Shown in pieces: positions 29,931 to 30,566 of a stretch of 30,566 nt of DNA; the first letter of the stretch is position 1; each line of letters opens with the position of its first letter. The position numbers and the translations under genes were made by a program. The notes below the pieces were generated by a model, which saw nothing but the letters and a program-made list of their open reading frames with translations, was not told the origin of the DNA and did not search any database. The DNA is from Patescibacteria group bacterium UBA2023. GTDB taxonomy: Bacteria > Patescibacteriota > Gracilibacteria > BD1-5 > UBA2023. Location: the NCBI GenBank assembly GCA_002335145.1, contig DDBV01000037.1, positions 1-30,566 of the forward strand, written 5' to 3'.

Positions 29931-29960
29931 AAAAAGCGGGAACTCCCCGTTTTGCTTTTT
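29931..29960. terminator. Bidirectional terminator
   Basis: Hairpin CGGG/CCCG with AAAAA on one side and TTTTGCTTTTT on the other. It separates the phosphohexomutase from the convergent cyclic-nucleotide-domain gene. Confidence 0.75.
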
Positions 29961-29968
29961 ATCCGGAC

Positions 29969-30400
29969 TTAACATCCGCGGAAGACACCCCGACTGTTTC
30001 GGATATTGTCTTTTATACGACCAAGAAGCGTATCGTTGACACTCGCGTACTCACTTACGAGGTGGAGGAGTAGGTCTTCTGTGATCGCCACACATGCGGT
30101 TGTTTCGCGGGTTGTCACGGTAGCAGTTCGAGCCTCTCTCGAGACGATCGCATATTCTCCGAATATTTCTCACACCGAGAGGGATGCCACAGACTCGCCA
30201 TCGATTGTCACGTCCACGCCCCCAGAAAGGATGACATAGGCCTTTTCGACTTCTTGGTCGCCTTCGTGAAATAGGATTGTTCCCGCCTCGAAGACACAGA
30301 GTTCTCCTTCGCTCATGATTCGGGAGATGTCCGATTCAGAGATTCATTCGAAGAATGAAAGGGCTTTGAGTCGAGGAATAATTGCTTGGATTGAAGCCAT
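29969..30400 (-). CDS. Cyclic nucleotide-binding-domain protein (two UGA glycines)
   Basis: 143 residues forming a single CAP-family effector domain with no DNA-binding domain. The beta-barrel starts GTILFHEGDQEVEKAYVILS, and the phosphate-binding-cassette region includes GEIFGEYAIVSREARTATV near residues 77-95. Residues 19 and 77 are TGA; residue 77 is the conserved glycine before the EIFGE signature. The ligand could be cAMP, cGMP or none; the key arginine is plausible in REARTATV. Stop TAA. It shares an intergenic region with the divergent GlmS-like gene. Confidence 0.85.
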
Positions 30401-30429
30401 ACGCACCATGGTAAGTGTATAACAGGGCC

Positions 30430-30458
30430 ATTGTAGCTCGTTTCCTCGTCCATTGCAA
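30430..30458 (-). promoter_or_regulatory. Promoter of the cyclic-nucleotide-domain gene
   Basis: TTGCAA, 17-base spacer, TACAAT, 29 bases before the ATG at 30400. Confidence 0.6.
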
Positions 30459-30469
30459 ATTCCTTACCG

Positions 30470-30497
30470 TTTACTTCGTTGCGTTTCCCGGTAACAT
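30470..30497 (+). promoter_or_regulatory. Promoter of the GlmS-like gene
   Basis: TTTACT, 16-base spacer, TAACAT, 32 bases before the ATG at 30530. No glmS ribozyme is evident in the short leader. Confidence 0.5.
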
Positions 30498-30529
30498 GCG
30501 GTATCCCTATTTCCAATCTCCAGAAAACA

Positions 30530-30566
30530 ATGTGCGGAATCTTCTGCTATCTCGGCCGCGAATCGG
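30530..30566 (+). CDS. glmS: Start of a class II glutamine amidotransferase, probably GlmS (cut by window end)
   Basis: Only 12 codons are present, reading MCGIFCYLGRES. A processed N-terminal cysteine in MCGI is the hallmark of class II glutamine amidotransferases, and the following YLG fits glucosamine-6-phosphate synthase best. AsnB and PurF start similarly, so the symbol is tentative. The neighbouring phosphohexomutase supports an amino-sugar role. Confidence 0.55.
   Translation, partial: MCGIFCYLGRES

Overview
The window joins two unrelated genomes. Bases 1 to about 1,900 are GC-rich, use the standard code (slmA ends in TGA) and carry an HMA-fold-like protein, a MoeB/ThiF-type adenylyltransferase and slmA, a set typical of Beta/Gammaproteobacteria. 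From about 1,900 to the end, TGA is read as glycine (translation table 25). I count 47 in-frame TGA codons in 18 genes, several at invariant glycines: the Walker A loops of HflX and RuvB, the GEHSGH motif of phosphohexomutase and the RuvB TSGPA motif. All genes of this part stop at TAA or TAG. This is the code of Gracilibacteria (BD1-5) and Absconditabacteria (SR1) of the Patescibacteria/CPR. The join lies inside a tRNA-Met whose two acceptor-strand halves do not match, so an assembly chimera at a conserved tRNA D-arm is the likeliest cause.

Layout of the code-25 part: tRNA-Met (chimeric), tRNA-Glu and rplK (minus); hflX and a DEDDh exonuclease (plus); an unknown 138-aa protein, a 23-codon ORF, map and ybeY (minus); an M23 peptidase with SLH repeats (plus); murD (minus); a NIF3 protein and a nucleoside 2-deoxyribosyltransferase-like protein (plus); a candidate small RNA (minus); then an accessory block of about 9 kb. 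That block has a plus-strand operon (membrane-spanning CHAT-family cysteine protease, a small protein, a coiled-coil two-TM protein) converging on a minus-strand operon (222-aa protein, then a 1,385-aa protein with 12 TGA glycines). After it come gyrB and an unknown gene; a gene-poor stretch with a 22-codon ORF and structured-RNA signals; an unknown 157-aa protein; ruvB (minus); hpf, a site-2 protease (rseP), ftsE, a two-TM protein, rplS and a phosphohexomutase (plus); a cyclic-nucleotide-binding-domain protein (minus); and the first codons of a GlmS-like protein.

Gene structure is compact. Four of five convergent pairs end in stop codons that overlap by two bases in the tetramer CTAG or TTAG. 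Most transcription units start with a recognisable sigma70-type promoter (TTGnnn or TTTACT, 15-19 nt spacer, TACAAT/TATACT-like -10), usually about 17-45 nt upstream of the start. Starts lack an evident Shine-Dalgarno and often follow a pyrimidine run.

The most novel content is the CHAT locus: a protease with a signal peptide, a predicted external domain, one membrane span and an intracellular His/Cys CHAT domain, beside unknown proteins. It may be a transmembrane-triggered proteolytic defence or host-interaction system. That role is inference; only the catalytic motifs and topology are visible.
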